Below, piece by piece: positions 21,041-32,758 of a DNA stretch of 64,000 bases (within the stretch, counting starts at the first letter, position 1; the number at the start of each line of letters is the position of its first letter). Source of the DNA: Russula earlei. Its lineage: Eukaryota > Basidiomycota > Agaricomycetes > Russulales > Russulaceae. Below the pieces are notes generated by a model. That model saw nothing but the letters and a program-made list of their open reading frames with translations, was not told where the DNA came from and ran no database searches. Location of the stretch: the NCBI GenBank assembly GCA_025769875.1, contig JAGFNK010000259.1, positions 1 to 64,000 of the forward strand. Reading direction: 5' to 3'. The position numbers and the translations under genes were made by a program.

Positions 21041-24000
21041 TGTAGTGTATCACATGGGTTGTACCACAGGTGACTTTGTGTGATACCTGTACCTGCCAAT
21101 ACCATACATGTTTTCACACCTTACCCTTAGGTCCAGGTTTAACCTGTGGTATTTACTATTTATAATTACTGTGGTTTCAATACACCATGGTTATACTACA
21201 ATACATAACACTATATAGTCCACAGTGAGAAAGCTAAAAGGGGTGTGACTTGCATGTTGCTTGTGCTGTTGTCTTGTGGGCATGGTGACAAGGTCTTTGC
21301 CACCACCTGTGGTGGCAGCACATGTGGATGAGGGTGTTTGTATGGGTGGGGATGTGATGGAAGGGGAGGTGCAGTGCAGTGCAGTGCTTGCCTCAATGGC
21401 TTCTCCTGTGGCAACATTGTGGTGGTGGAGTCTGATCTTTCTTTGGGGCGGTGTTGTGGCATCTGCTTCTCTGAGGCAGTGGCATGCTCTTCATTTTCCA
21501 GTTATCTGTGTGTTCTTTTTTGGTTGTGCAAGGTAGCATGACAGCCAGAGATGGAAGTGAGAGGGCAGCATGGTCAGGAGGTGGAGGCATAGGCAGCAAG
21601 AGTGAGTTTGTAGACAGAGACATAGATGGTGAGAACTCAAGAAGGAGGGCCAGAGGTTTGCGCCAAACATGTCTCCATCTTCATCTTCATCAGTGTTGGG
21701 TCTGTGATGCATGTGCCTATTAGTTTTAGGAGGTGTGTTGTCCCCTTGTCTAAGGTGAGGATAGGGACATGTAAGAGCTGGCTCTGGGGGATAGCAGGGT
21801 GGGACTGGTCCAAATGGGTGAAATATGCAATGTGGTCAGAAGACTTGCATGGTCCAATGCAGGGGTGAGGAGGTGCTGGGTGTGCATCTCAATTTAGGGG
21901 TCTATAGGATACTGTGAGATGGATGAGGTTGGTGATGTAGGTGGAGTCAGATGTCAACTGCTTGGAAAGTTTGGGGTGCCAGCTCTGCTGCTGTACAGTA
22001 TCAGGAGCTGATTGCCATTGGTGTGACAGTGCTGGTGTTGTTGCTAGTTCTGGTAGCAAAAGCAACAGGATCTCCTGCTGTACCACCACAGAGACAAAGA
22101 GATTTTGACAGCTTGCTTTGGTTGTGGGTAAGGCAATGGTCAAGAGCTGGTGCAGGAGCAGATACAGCAATATTCAACAGAAAGTGGACCATAAGTCTGC
22201 CAAGAATGTTCAAGGAGTGCACACATACCAGCACTATGGGCAGGCAGTTCAAAAGCTGTGATTCATATTAGCAGAATGTCCCCAGAAGTCAAATACTAAA
22301 CACACATTGCACTGCATAGATAGAGAACAGTGTATCTGACCACAGTTTCTTGCTCTCATTAATTGTAACATCAGCCTCATCTTTGAGAGATAGTACTGTC
22401 ATAATGCTACATAGTACATTCCCATGCTCATCCCAATTGACAGTGGACACATCTTCAACATCAACAGTGATGACATTGTCATTGCTTTACACAAACCAGG
22501 AAATCAAAGGAGCCAGGGGTGTTATGTTCCTCCTCAATAGTCTCAAATACAGATACACATGAGATCTGCATACCAGACAGCCATTGGCAATGACAATGAC
22601 CCTTGGAGCATATCCAAGTTCTTGATTGCATGGCTGATGGAGAGAGGATGTTTCTTAGTGAAGGGCTGATGCATGACAGATCTATACTAGAGATGGAGTC
22701 ACCAGCTACTGAGGGCCACATGATGACAGAGAAGAAGTGTCTAGCCCAGAATTGGTCAAGAAAAGTGTACCAGACCATGCATGTGATGCTGGGGCAGGGT
22801 GAGAAAAAACCAGCTCTGCCATGACTGAAAGAATTGATGAGTAGGAGGCTCCCTGAGAGAGCTAAAGCAGCAATTCACTCACAAGATGTGTCCATGCCTT
22901 CAGCACTGAGACAGTGCTCCTCTAAGCTGTCATGTGAGAGCAAACTTCTTTGCCAAGACCACATGGTGACCTTTCAACCTTTTGAGCCATGTTGGGAGAC
23001 TCCAAGAGCTCATGGGACCCTTGAACAATATTGGCATGTTTTCCCCACATAACAGAAGGTTTTCTCTTCCTGATGCATATAAAAATCAGCAACTTTTGCA
23101 CAAACAAACCCACAGAGCATTGCCAGATGCAGCCTCAATCATCTGTTTGACATATATGACTATAACAATCAAGATTATTGATGAAATCCACTCATGGATA
23201 TCATGGTGTCATCTTCATGCTTAGGATCAGCAGAGTCATCTTCACTTGATAGGGAAGATCATTGGTTATTGTTATAATGGAACTGGGTCAAAGAAGAGTG
23301 AATAGCATGTTCATCTTGACAGAACACAGATTCTGGAGTCCTACTACAGCTTGCTCTGGTCCATGATTGAATCTCTCAAATATGACTGGTGTTTGTCATC
23401 CATGATGGAATCTAAGGAGCCCTGGTGTCTGATACTCATACAGATAATTAGGAAGGACACTTTTGATCAGTAATGCTATGATTGATGTGAGCAGAAGGCA
23501 ATAGTCATGCCTGGAATTGAGCATCTTGTCTCCAAGAGTGGGATGAGATATGTGGACAGACATGTCACTCATTATTGTATCAGCAGATGTGTCTCACCAA
23601 TGACTAGGAGCGATGAGCATTTTCTGCCCCTGAATCCATTGTCACATAAGCTTGAGGACCAGAATTGATGCTTGAAATTAAGTCAATCCTTTGGTGCATG
23701 CTGAAACTATGATTATAAATACTGACAGGAGGTGCCAAAGACATTGACGGAATGATGGAATCTCACCAAAATTGGCTTTTGAGTGGTCAGAGAATGTGAG
23801 ATGTGCCAGGTGCCCAGAAGTAGAAGCTGGATGAATCACTATCAACACAGTTGTGATGAGGTCCACACCAGATGAATGAGAACATGTTATCCATTGAGGT
23901 TGACATAGTCATAAATGCAGACACATCACAAGAAGCCAGCCAACTGTGATAACCATAGTCAAAGGGGTCCTTGATGCCAGGATTGATGACAACACCATAG

Positions 24001-25061
24001 GAAGACACCAATGCAATGCTGATCATAGAATCTTGTGGCAGCTGATTGTGTCAATGGTTGAATGGAGGGGGATAAAATGCTGGCCGATTTTCAATGACTT
24101 CAAATCCACATCATATTTCATCAAAACACTCTAGACCCTTGAAACTACTTTGGGACAATGTACATGAGTGCAAGCTACCTGCATTGACTCAAGGGTCACA
24201 GTGCATTGAAAACTTAGAACTTGATTCTGAACTGACTGGACAGTGTGCAGATGGATATGACAATGGGGTAGCATTCATGGTCTGATACACGGTTGATGCC
24301 AGGGGGTAGGCATTTTCTTGTACAGAAGTCATAGAGAGCGAGTGGGCATGAGCAGGAGAGGGAATGATATTGGAAAGTGTTAACTGTGGTTTTGGGGTGG
24401 GTGATTGTCAATGGGAGGAGAGGGGAAGTAATTAAATGGGGTGGCATCAGAGGTAGTGGGGAGCGGGTGCTGAGGGACAAAGTGATATCAATTTCATGTG
24501 TTGGTTGGGTTTAACAGGGATGACAATGATCAGCTGTGGAGGGCTGGGGAGGGTAAGAAGAGGAACAGGCAAGGGGTGTGATTGGAACATGGCAAAGGTG
24601 TATCATGTAGAGAGTTGGCGTAGGTGGCAGGTGAGAGGGGAGGGGAGGAAGTGTGGATGAAGGTGGTGGTGTTGTTGCAGAAAGGCAAAGGATGCAGCTG
24701 CAATGAGGGAGAAAGGGAGGACTTGTCAAGATGGCAAAACCTGCTCATACCTGACACCACCAAATGGGTTGTGGTATGCCACAGGTGTGAAATCTTGGCA
24801 ACTGTACCTGTACCTGTAAAACCTGTAAGCCAAACACCATGGGTTAGCATGTACCTGTGTTATACACTATGCATAATCACATCACAATGTTTTCCTCATG
24901 ATCACTTTTTATGATGTAGTGTCCTACTCCCCCATGCACTCATGCCCCATCTTTCCATTTCTGCTCATTGTACCTTGGCTTCTTGTGTTTTTTTTTATGA
25001 TCTATTTTGCTGTCTTGTTCACTGGAACATCCTTCCTTTGATGCTGACCAAATGACTTCAG
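21041..25061. other. 4-kb region with no recognisable gene
   Basis: No frame with family motifs, no LTR termini and no RNA gene seen on either strand. CpG is nearly absent, TG/CA is high, and many short frames are accidental. Two spots share a loose direct similarity (about 21055-21105 and 24765-24825: GGGTTGT, CCACAGGTG, TACCTGTACCTG) and may be ends of a decayed DNA element. Probably old, mutated repeat DNA. Confidence 0.5.
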
Positions 25062-25733
25062 GAAATGTGAATGTAGTGCATGAATGCCATGTCACACACA
25101 AGAAACACTGAAAGGTGCCCAACAGCAGCATACTGTTGCTCACTGCATTGCTCCAACCTACTGAGCCACCCCTCCATAGTTTGCTATCATTCACCACTGC
25201 CATACATGAGGGCTCACAGCCCACCATCACCTCACCTCACCTCACCCATTCATGCATGATCACAATTGCTGCCTCAACACATGCCTTGCATCATTGTTTC
25301 AATTTTGTCTTTCTCAATCTTCCCTCAGTCCTTGTCCAGCCCCATGCACTCAAGTGTTCCCTTCTTGCATGCTGCAGTCATATCATATCCTGTGTTCAGC
25401 TGTAGGGATAACATAATCTTATCATGCTTGGGGTCGGCACCCCAAAACATGAAACTTCAATAAGTGAAAGCCATTGTTTGGCTGCAACTAGATACAGTAC
25501 ATGAGGTTCTACTGTCCAAGTTTCAAGACAATCCATTGAGAAATAGTTGAGATATGGCAGTTCAAAATGTTGCATGCAGATTGGCACCCAAAAATTGAAA
25601 CTTCAAGTATTAGACACCAACTCTTGGGCTGCACCTAGATAAATTACATGAGATCCCACTGTCCAAGTTTCAAGGCAATCTATTGAGAAATGGTTGAGAT
25701 ATGGCAGTGTGAAATTTTGCACTCAGTTCACAC
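25062..25733. repeat. Duplicated block, left half, copy 1
   Basis: Matches 46741-47410 almost end to end. The first 350 bp are unique-looking; from about 25430 it becomes a tandem array of roughly 140-bp units with a core such as CAAGTTTCAAGGCAAT and TTGAGATATGGCAGT. A hAT-like element interrupts it at 25734 and it resumes at 32312. Nearly every CpG of the other copy is TpG or CpA here. Confidence 0.85.
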
Positions 25734-26495
25734 TAGGGCTGAACCCTGTAACCATCCCTCATGGGATGGATGGATCCATAGTATGGTTACTGTACCTGTG
25801 CCATTTGAGCTTGTCCCGCCCACTGTCCGTCTTGATGATTGAGTTGGACAACACCTATCCAATCTGCCAAGAAATGGCCCTCAACAGCATTAGACAGCAT
25901 GTTACAGGAATATCCAAATGAACCTTATTTTTTCATCAAGCCCCTGAAACTCAAACTTGGGATACCCATTGTTCACATGGCCATGCCACCATCCCCTCAA
26001 TCCTTTTCAATCCTGATCCTCAACAAACTACATGATGCATCCAAATCTTGAACCAGATGATTCCCAACCTATTTAGCCAGGTTCTCACATGCAACAAGGT
26101 AGTAAGTAGTTTGTACAAGCGTAATTTGAGTGCTTCCCCTCTGACATCACTCCTTCACTGCCCAACACCTCGTTCCACCATCCAGCCATGCATTGCCCTC
26201 CTTTGTCTGCATCATGCTACCCATCCTCACGTCATTTCACTCTCACCCATCCTCACCCCCATCATGCATCTATGCACAGACCTGCATGACATGTTTGCAT
26301 CATCATTGCCATGCCACTCTGCACTTGCAGACTCAGAGTTGAAGGAATAGGGCCTTTTGGTGTAGTTTGTTTCTCTACTGTATTTAAGGCTCAGTAGCTA
26401 CCTTCTCGAATGCAAGCTAGTCAACAGCTCAGTAAAAAGTCTTTTGCCTTTGTGTTAACATTCTCATCTGCCACTGCAAGCTTTCCTTCTCCTTC

Positions 26496-26564
<69 letters not shown>
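26496..26564. repeat. (AC)n(TC)n microsatellite
   Basis: About 35 bp of AC repeats followed by about 34 bp of TC repeats with one interruption. Confidence 0.97.
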
Positions 26565-27085
26565 CCTTGTGTGCGTGCCTTTGAAGCATTGAGCATCCTG
26601 TCCTGGGGCACCACCTTGCTCTCAGTCCATTCCTGTCCATACCTGTCCTTGGAACAAGCTTCCTGAACTCTGTGCACCTGTGATGGTGTGCTACAGTGGT
26701 TTCATCTTGCATAATGCATGCAGATACTGCACTGGGCTGTTGAGCTGTTGATCAGTCTAGATATGTATTTAATTCATGATTGATTTTGCCTAAATATAAT
26801 ACCATGTACCTTTGTATACTGTAAAACAGCTGTTCCCATACCCATCCCATACTGTCAGTGATCCAGAGAGTACACATGACAGACAGGGTAGAGGTCAGCC
26901 ATACCCATCATATGGCTGTCATATCAACATCAGGAAAAACCAGTCCAGTCTGTAGACACTGCTTAACTCTATGTAGTGCTCTATAGCTTCATACTGGTTC
27001 TATATTGCACAATGTAGTTCCAGTAGTTTAGTGACTATATATTTATGTAGGCACAGTAGATGAAACCAAGTCTACATATCACCAT

Positions 27086-28290
27086 TGTTACTGAGTGGTT
27101 TGGGGTCCAGAAGATGCCAGAACACCTGAACTATGGACTGCATTGTTTGCATCATGCATGTGTTGAAGAAGCAATGAGCAGCATTGCTTCTGTCCCAGAT
27201 GTTCCTGTACCACCACATATGTCACTTCCTTGATTAGGAAAGTACTTATGACACCAAGATTGCTACTAGGGAAGCACTTAATGCTTCTGTTGTAATCTAC
27301 CCCCTTGTTTGGTTCATCCCTGACCTCTCCCATTATTGATTCCTTTTGTCACCCTTGTCCCCTTGGTTACTGTTCTACCCCTTGATACTGATGGCCCCTT
27401 ATTGTTTCACCTATTGTGTTTTGTCCCTTGTGTTTCACCTAATGTGTTTCATCTATTGTGTTTCACCTATTGTGTTTCATCTATTGTTGAAGTTGCTTTT
27501 GCTATTGGCTCACCTTTATCTATTGTTCCGCATATAGTGCTGTACAGCCTTGCTACATACAGTATTTAAGCGCCTGTAGAAGCTGGGGAATGCCCCAAGC
27601 TTAGCTTTGTCCCATTTCCTGTCGCATCCCTTGCCCTGTACTCCCTCTCAATCACAACTTTGCTTGTGCTGGCCTACACTCTGCTGGACCTAAGCACACC
27701 TCAAGGAACCCTTGTGTTCCTCTTCCTCCTCTGCCTCCCTCTCACCGTCCTCCTCTTCTGCGAAACCAGAAGATCGACTCTGTCTGCGGACTGAGTCATT
27801 GTCTGACTCAGCCTTGAGATGCTAAACCTCTGACCCGGCCCCTTTAAGCCAGCCCCACTGAACCCCTTGAACCAAGTCACAGGGACTTGGCCCCATTGAA
27901 CCTTGAGCTAACACTCTTACGGCCACAACGCCGTAACAGCTTCCAGCACTGAGATCATTTACACAGAAGCAACTATTGCTTCTATGAGCTGCCTTTGCTT
28001 CTATAGCACCGACCAGTACTACAGTAGCAAGAACCTTATCCCTGAGGGCTATATAAAGCCTCCAGTTCATAGCAGTTGAGCCTTAAGCTCAACTTAGTTT
28101 GCCAATCCCAAACAGTTGACTCCTACCCTGTCTGCAGAGCCCCTCTCATCTTGTTGACATACTCTAGAAGGATCTAACACTCCTTCCCCTCCACAAGTAT
28201 TGCTTGCTTGACTCAAGCATATCTGCATTGGTAGGACACGTTCATAGATGCAACCATTGATCATATTTAAGGCACTTTGGAGCCTTAACA
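27086..28290 (+). repeat. Solo LTR-D (D1) with nested LTR-B
   Basis: TGTTACTGAG to GAGCCTTAACA, flanked by ACCAT (27081-27085) and AACAT (28291-28295), a 4 of 5 match. Removing the nested LTR-B (27288-27938) leaves about 550 bp, close to the 587 bp of the other copies. A TATA box (TATATAAAG, 28050) lies 39 nt before TCAACTTA. Confidence 0.85.
27288..27938 (+). repeat. Solo LTR-B (B2), TSD GCTTC
   Basis: 651 bp, TGTTGTAATCTACC to CGCCGTAACA, flanked by GCTTC at 27283-27287 and 27939-27943. Nested in LTR-D. It is longer than other LTR-B copies because the TGTTTCACCTATTG unit is repeated several times (about 27405-27485). Confidence 0.95.
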
Positions 28291-28604
28291 AACATGTAGG
28301 ATGACTGAAATTATGGTTGTCTATACAGATGATCAGTTTACTACATTGCACTATGGAGACAATTGTTCATTACATTGCTCTATGGAGACTATTGGTTATT
28401 ATAATTATATTGCTTTATTGAGCCTTACTGATGGTGGCCATGCTACACTGCATATTGTCCTCTCCTCTCCTCCCCAACCCACTCTCCCCTTTCCCATCCT
28501 CCCCCTCTCCTTCTCCCCTGATGACACTGTTTTTCTTTCTCACCTCTCCTCTCCTGATGGGAGGTGGCTGTGTGCACAAGTCAGTTGAAGTGGGAGTAAA
28601 AGGG

Positions 28605-28607
28605 TTT

Positions 28608-28697
<90 letters not shown>
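28605..28697. repeat. (TTTC)n microsatellite
   Basis: About 93 bp of TTTC repeats with one slipped unit; open frames across it are low-complexity artefacts. Confidence 0.97.
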
Positions 28698-29556
28698 ATT
28701 TCCTTCCTTTCTTGCCTTTGACCTAGAGACAAAGGCTGGTTTTTATGTACATTGGGACTGGAGCTAGACTAAATGGTTTCCTAGAATGAGGGTAGCTAAA
28801 GAGAGATAAATGTATTCTGATATAAATGAGTATGGACATGTGTGATTATGGCATTGAGACAACAGGTGTAACAAAGCTAGGCTTTGAAAGGGTATAGTAA
28901 AGGGGGCTGTAGCAATGAGTGGGCACTAGTCAGCATGGCTGAAATGCCATGAAGGGGTGGTCAGCCAGGTCTCAAGCATTGGGGACTTCTGCCTGATGAG
29001 GCAGTGGCAGGCGTGTCAGCAAGCATGTGCATGAGGCGTGCATGGGGGTGAGCGTGGGGGTGAGCATGGGGGTATGCATACAGGTGTGTGTGGGTGGTAG
29101 CGATGTTGGAGGCAGAGGAGCACATGTGTGTGTTGGAGGTGGAGGAGCAAGTGTGTGCATCAGAGGTGAGAGGTGGAGGGCATGGTGTGCTTGCATGTGT
29201 GACATGGTGGTGGGAGAGAAGGAGTTGCAGGGTGTGCATGTTGGGCATTTGGCTGTTGACTTGTCTCTCATAGTGGGTGTGGGTGATGCTTGGTCAGTGT
29301 TGGCCAGTCCACCCTGATCCACATCCAAGCCTGCAACTCACCTTACAGTGCAAAGGAGAGGAGAGGGGAGAGAGCACATGGGGAACATGCAAGTGAGAGT
29401 GGTCATGTGTGATTTTAAATGCTGCTTGCAAAGTGGGTGGACTTGTCTATGTGACTATGCAATGGGATGTTGACATATGTGATGGCAAGGCACAAGGTAA
29501 AAAAGGCCAACATGTGCAACTTGTTGACTTCAAACCTTTTATGATGACAGTCTCTT

Positions 29557-30384
29557 TGCCAAGACACATACTGCTGATCACTAAGGACTCAGGAGCAGGT
29601 GGGCAAGGGTCAGAACAGATGATATGTGGCAAAGGTGGCATTGAACAGGAGGACGAGCCAAATGACAAGGAGGTACCAGATGGGGACTGGTAGGTGTTGC
29701 AAGAGGCAGAGGCAAAGACTGGAGGCCAGTGCAGTGATGGGGCTTTAGACAAGGCGGTCATGGAAGGGTACCTTGGAGGTGAGGGGAATCTTTAAACTGA
29801 GCAGTCACAGGGGAGTACCCAGAAGATGAGAGTATCACAAATGGACAGTCTGATGACTGCCATGCTTCATTGGGGCTTATATACAGTGTACAGGGTCAAT
29901 TACAAAGAACTGGAACTATTCTAGACCCTTTGGTACCATCCAATAGGACTACAGAGGCATAAACTTGCTTGTGTCAAGTTTCAGGCTTACTGAGTGCATT
30001 ACTGATCATTGTGGAGCGATGACATCATTATGATGTCACTGTGGAGCGCTTAGTGAGCCTATGAGGTCACTGTGGAGTCGCTCAGTCAGCCATGATGTCA
30101 TTGGAGCCTTGATGACATCAGACAAGTTATGCAACAGTTTCTAAGAGTTGGTGCCACTGTTTTGGGTTCTTGGTGGCTGGGTGACCATGTGGCTGCCACG
30201 CAATGATTACCCGATTAGGAAATGGGTGCCTGGTCGTGTTATAGTGCCTTTGCAATAGCAATATCTTGTACCATAGGAGGGGTAGCCTGGAAAATGGAAG
30301 GGAGTTGGCAATGAAAAGTGAGAGAGGTCTCTCTTGAGTGGAATGGGACAATCTACGGCCAGGGTCTGGCCTTGGTTCGTAACA
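29557..30384 (-). repeat. Solo LTR-A (A4), TSD CTCTT
   Basis: 828 bp with flanks CTCTT at 29552-29556 and 30385-30389. Compared with A1 it shows many CpG to TpG/CpA changes (for example GATACGCGGCG in A1 is GATATGTGGCA here), so it is an older or more strongly mutated copy. Confidence 0.94.
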
Positions 30385-31181
30385 CTCTTTGTTTTTACTA
30401 ATCGCCTTCATTTTCTTTTGCAATCATTCTTCCCCTCTTTCCCCTCTCCTGCCCACTCTTCCTTCCCTATGGTCCCAGTTCAAGACTCCCAAGCTACCAG
30501 TTTCATCAAGTTTTCACTGGCTATTACCCAAGTCATCTGAGTTTTTTGAGTTTTTCCATGCCATGTTGTTTCTATGGGTGCATTTTTTGTTTCATTTTGA
30601 TGCACTCTCTCATCATCTCCCCTCTCCTTCCTACTAAACAGCCTCTTGTTGGTCTTCAAGCTGCCTTCTCACTCTCTTCTTCTATGTCACTGCAGTGGTG
30701 AGAATGGGGATGACAATGATATATGAGAGGACTTGCATGTAAGTGAAAGAAAAAAAATGCACACAAACAACTTAACTAAAATTGCACATGAGGGAAAACA
30801 CGCATTGCTTGAAGGTAAAGTACCCTTGAACTGAAAGCAAGCTCCCACATGCAGGAAATGGTATTTCAGGGGATGGGCACATCACAGAAAATGAAAGTGT
30901 GACCCTTTCCCTAGGTCTTGCCAATGTGCATTTTGGGTTTCCTCTTACTTGCACAATCTCACTGTCACAGTGGCAAGTACAACCATGCTCGGCATCTTCA
31001 ATGAGTGTCTTACACATTCTGTGCATTACCCTTTCCCCCCTTTTTTTTCTTTTCATTTTTTTGTCACTCCCCTCTGCTTTCCTTTGCACATGCTTTGCAT
31101 GGCTTCAACATGTTGAACACACATTCATGTCTCAACTCACCTGTGCCCTGGTGCCATCTTCTGCATTGTCCTTGCATGATG

Positions 31182-31573
31182 GGCAGGAAGGGATAAGTCG
31201 ACTCTGCTTATAGTCAACTCAGTGGATAATAAAAGTAAAATATTTCAAGTGCTGAGTAGGGTCTGTTGTGGCCACAAATTATATTACATAAGTAATGACC
31301 TTAGTTGAGCACGAAAAATGTGACAAAAAAGGTTAAATATGGAGAGTCTACTCATTCCGGCACAACATTTACCCTAGCCTGGCTAAAAGTTGTGCCGGAA
31401 TGAGTAGACTCTCCATATTTAACCTTTTTTGTCACATTTTTCATGCTCAACTAAGGTCATTACTTATGTAATATAATTTGTGGCCACAACAGACCCTACT
31501 CAGCACTTGAAATATTTTACTTTTATTATCCACTGAGTTGACTATAAGCAGAGTCAACTTATCCCTTCCTGCC
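31182..31573. repeat. 392-bp near-perfect palindrome (fold-back element)
   Basis: Arms of 185 bp (31182-31366 and 31389-31573) are reverse complements around a 22-bp centre. Reading both arms I see only two mismatches, AAGTCGACT against AAGTTGACT and GCACGAAA against GCATGAAA, both CpG to TpG. Outer ends read GGCAGGAAGGGATAAGT. No clear target duplication. It could be a fold-back/MITE-like transposon or a hairpin-RNA source. Confidence 0.93.
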
Positions 31574-32311
31574 TGTCGTGTTGATCCCTCCTCTTACTGT
31601 GACAAAGCCACCAACACCACTGTCCAAGTCCAAGAAACGAGAGAAGGTGGCCCTCACTCCCAGGCACAGGCCGCTGAACAGTGAACAGGTGCATTATTCC
31701 TTTTCATTTTTGTGCACTCTCTGTCATACTCTCCAGCCTTTCATTAAGTGCTCAGAGGGAGAAATGGACATATGGAGCAACAACAAGACACTGCTTAGAA
31801 TGCATATGCAAATGATGACAATGATGACTGGTGCAGTCCCAAGAAGTGCCACATGTGAGAGCCAGAACAGCACTGCAGAGGTGAGTATCTGACTGTAGTT
31901 CAAAAATATTAGTTAGCATTGATATGTGAAATATATATTGTTTCCTGACATTTGTGTGAATTTAAGTGCCTGAGTTGTTTATCATAACAATGTTGCAATC
32001 AGTAGAACATAAGCATGTGGTTGGCTACATAGGTATGGTTGATGATGGGAAGAAATGTATATTTATGTTGTTGATATAACATTGTATGATTTATGTAGCA
32101 TTGGTAGAAGAAATGTAGTCAATGGTGCTCTATATAACTCTGGTGGTGGCTATATAGAGTTTGGTGGTTGCTATGTAGGCATGAAACCTCAATAATTGTA
32201 AAGTTGCTACAGATGCTATGGTAGCTATATAGAACTACATAGCCTTTTCATTTTTTCCTGATGAATGGCTGTTACCCATCAGACAGACAGTGAGCAGGCA
32301 GTGCAGCCCTA

Positions 32312-32670
32312 GTTCACACTCAAAAATCATTCAAGAACTAAGAATTAGACCCCAACACTTTGGATGCACCTATATACAGTACATGAGATCCCACTATCAA
32401 AGTTTCAAGTCAATTGATTGAGAAACAGTTGAGATATGGCAGTTCAAAGTTCTGCACCCATGTGAGCACCCAAAAATCAACATCTCAAAAACTGAATATT
32501 AGGCTCCCATACTTTAGCTCCATCTAGATACAGTATATAAGGTTCTACTGTCAAAGTTTCAAGGCAATCTGTTGAGAAACTGTTGAGATATAGCTGTTTT
32601 AATTTCGCACTCGAAATGACATCCAAAAATGGTAAGTGCAAGGTCACGTGAAAATGACAAATAACGAAAC
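32312..32670. repeat. Duplicated block, right half, copy 1 (tandem units)
   Basis: Continuation of the 25062-25733 block after the hAT-like insertion. It holds about two further units of the roughly 140-bp tandem repeat (CAAAGTTTCAAG and TTGAGATATGGCAGTT; TTGAGATATAGCTGTT) and ends about 90 bp before the ATG of the CR gene, so it forms its promoter-proximal DNA. Homology to the second copy ends near 47753. Confidence 0.85.
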
Positions 32671-32758
32671 AACTCTCACGGTTGAACTCTGAGAACCTGG
32701 CGGTGACATAACATGTCACACCGCAGAATCTTTGCTCCCAGCCACCCCCCCGTCAATT

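Larger units (their letters stand above)
25734..32311. mobile_element. hAT-like DNA transposon, 8-bp TSD GTTCACAC
   Basis: Ends TAGGGCTGAAC and (reverse complement) TAGGGCTGCAC, flanked by perfect 8-bp duplications GTTCACAC at 25726-25733 and 32312-32319. An 8-bp duplication and a short imperfect inverted repeat beginning TAGGG fit the hAT superfamily. The paralogous sequence near 47395-47415 is an unfilled site, confirming the boundaries. No transposase is recognisable; the 6.6 kb contain a solo LTR-D with a nested LTR-B, a solo LTR-A, two microsatellites and a large palindrome. Probably a non-autonomous or decayed element enlarged by later insertions. Confidence 0.8.

Noticed and set aside
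21261..22271. Short frames of 70-106 codons at 21.2-22.3 kb as small secreted proteins
   Set aside because: No signal peptide pattern with start context, overlapping frames on both strands, and a composition typical of CpG-depleted repeat DNA.
26410..26712. Coding frames across the AC/TC repeats
   Set aside because: Low-complexity translations of a microsatellite.
28415..28732. Lys/Arg/Glu-rich or Phe/Leu-rich frames over the TTTC repeat
   Set aside because: Artefacts of the tetranucleotide repeat.
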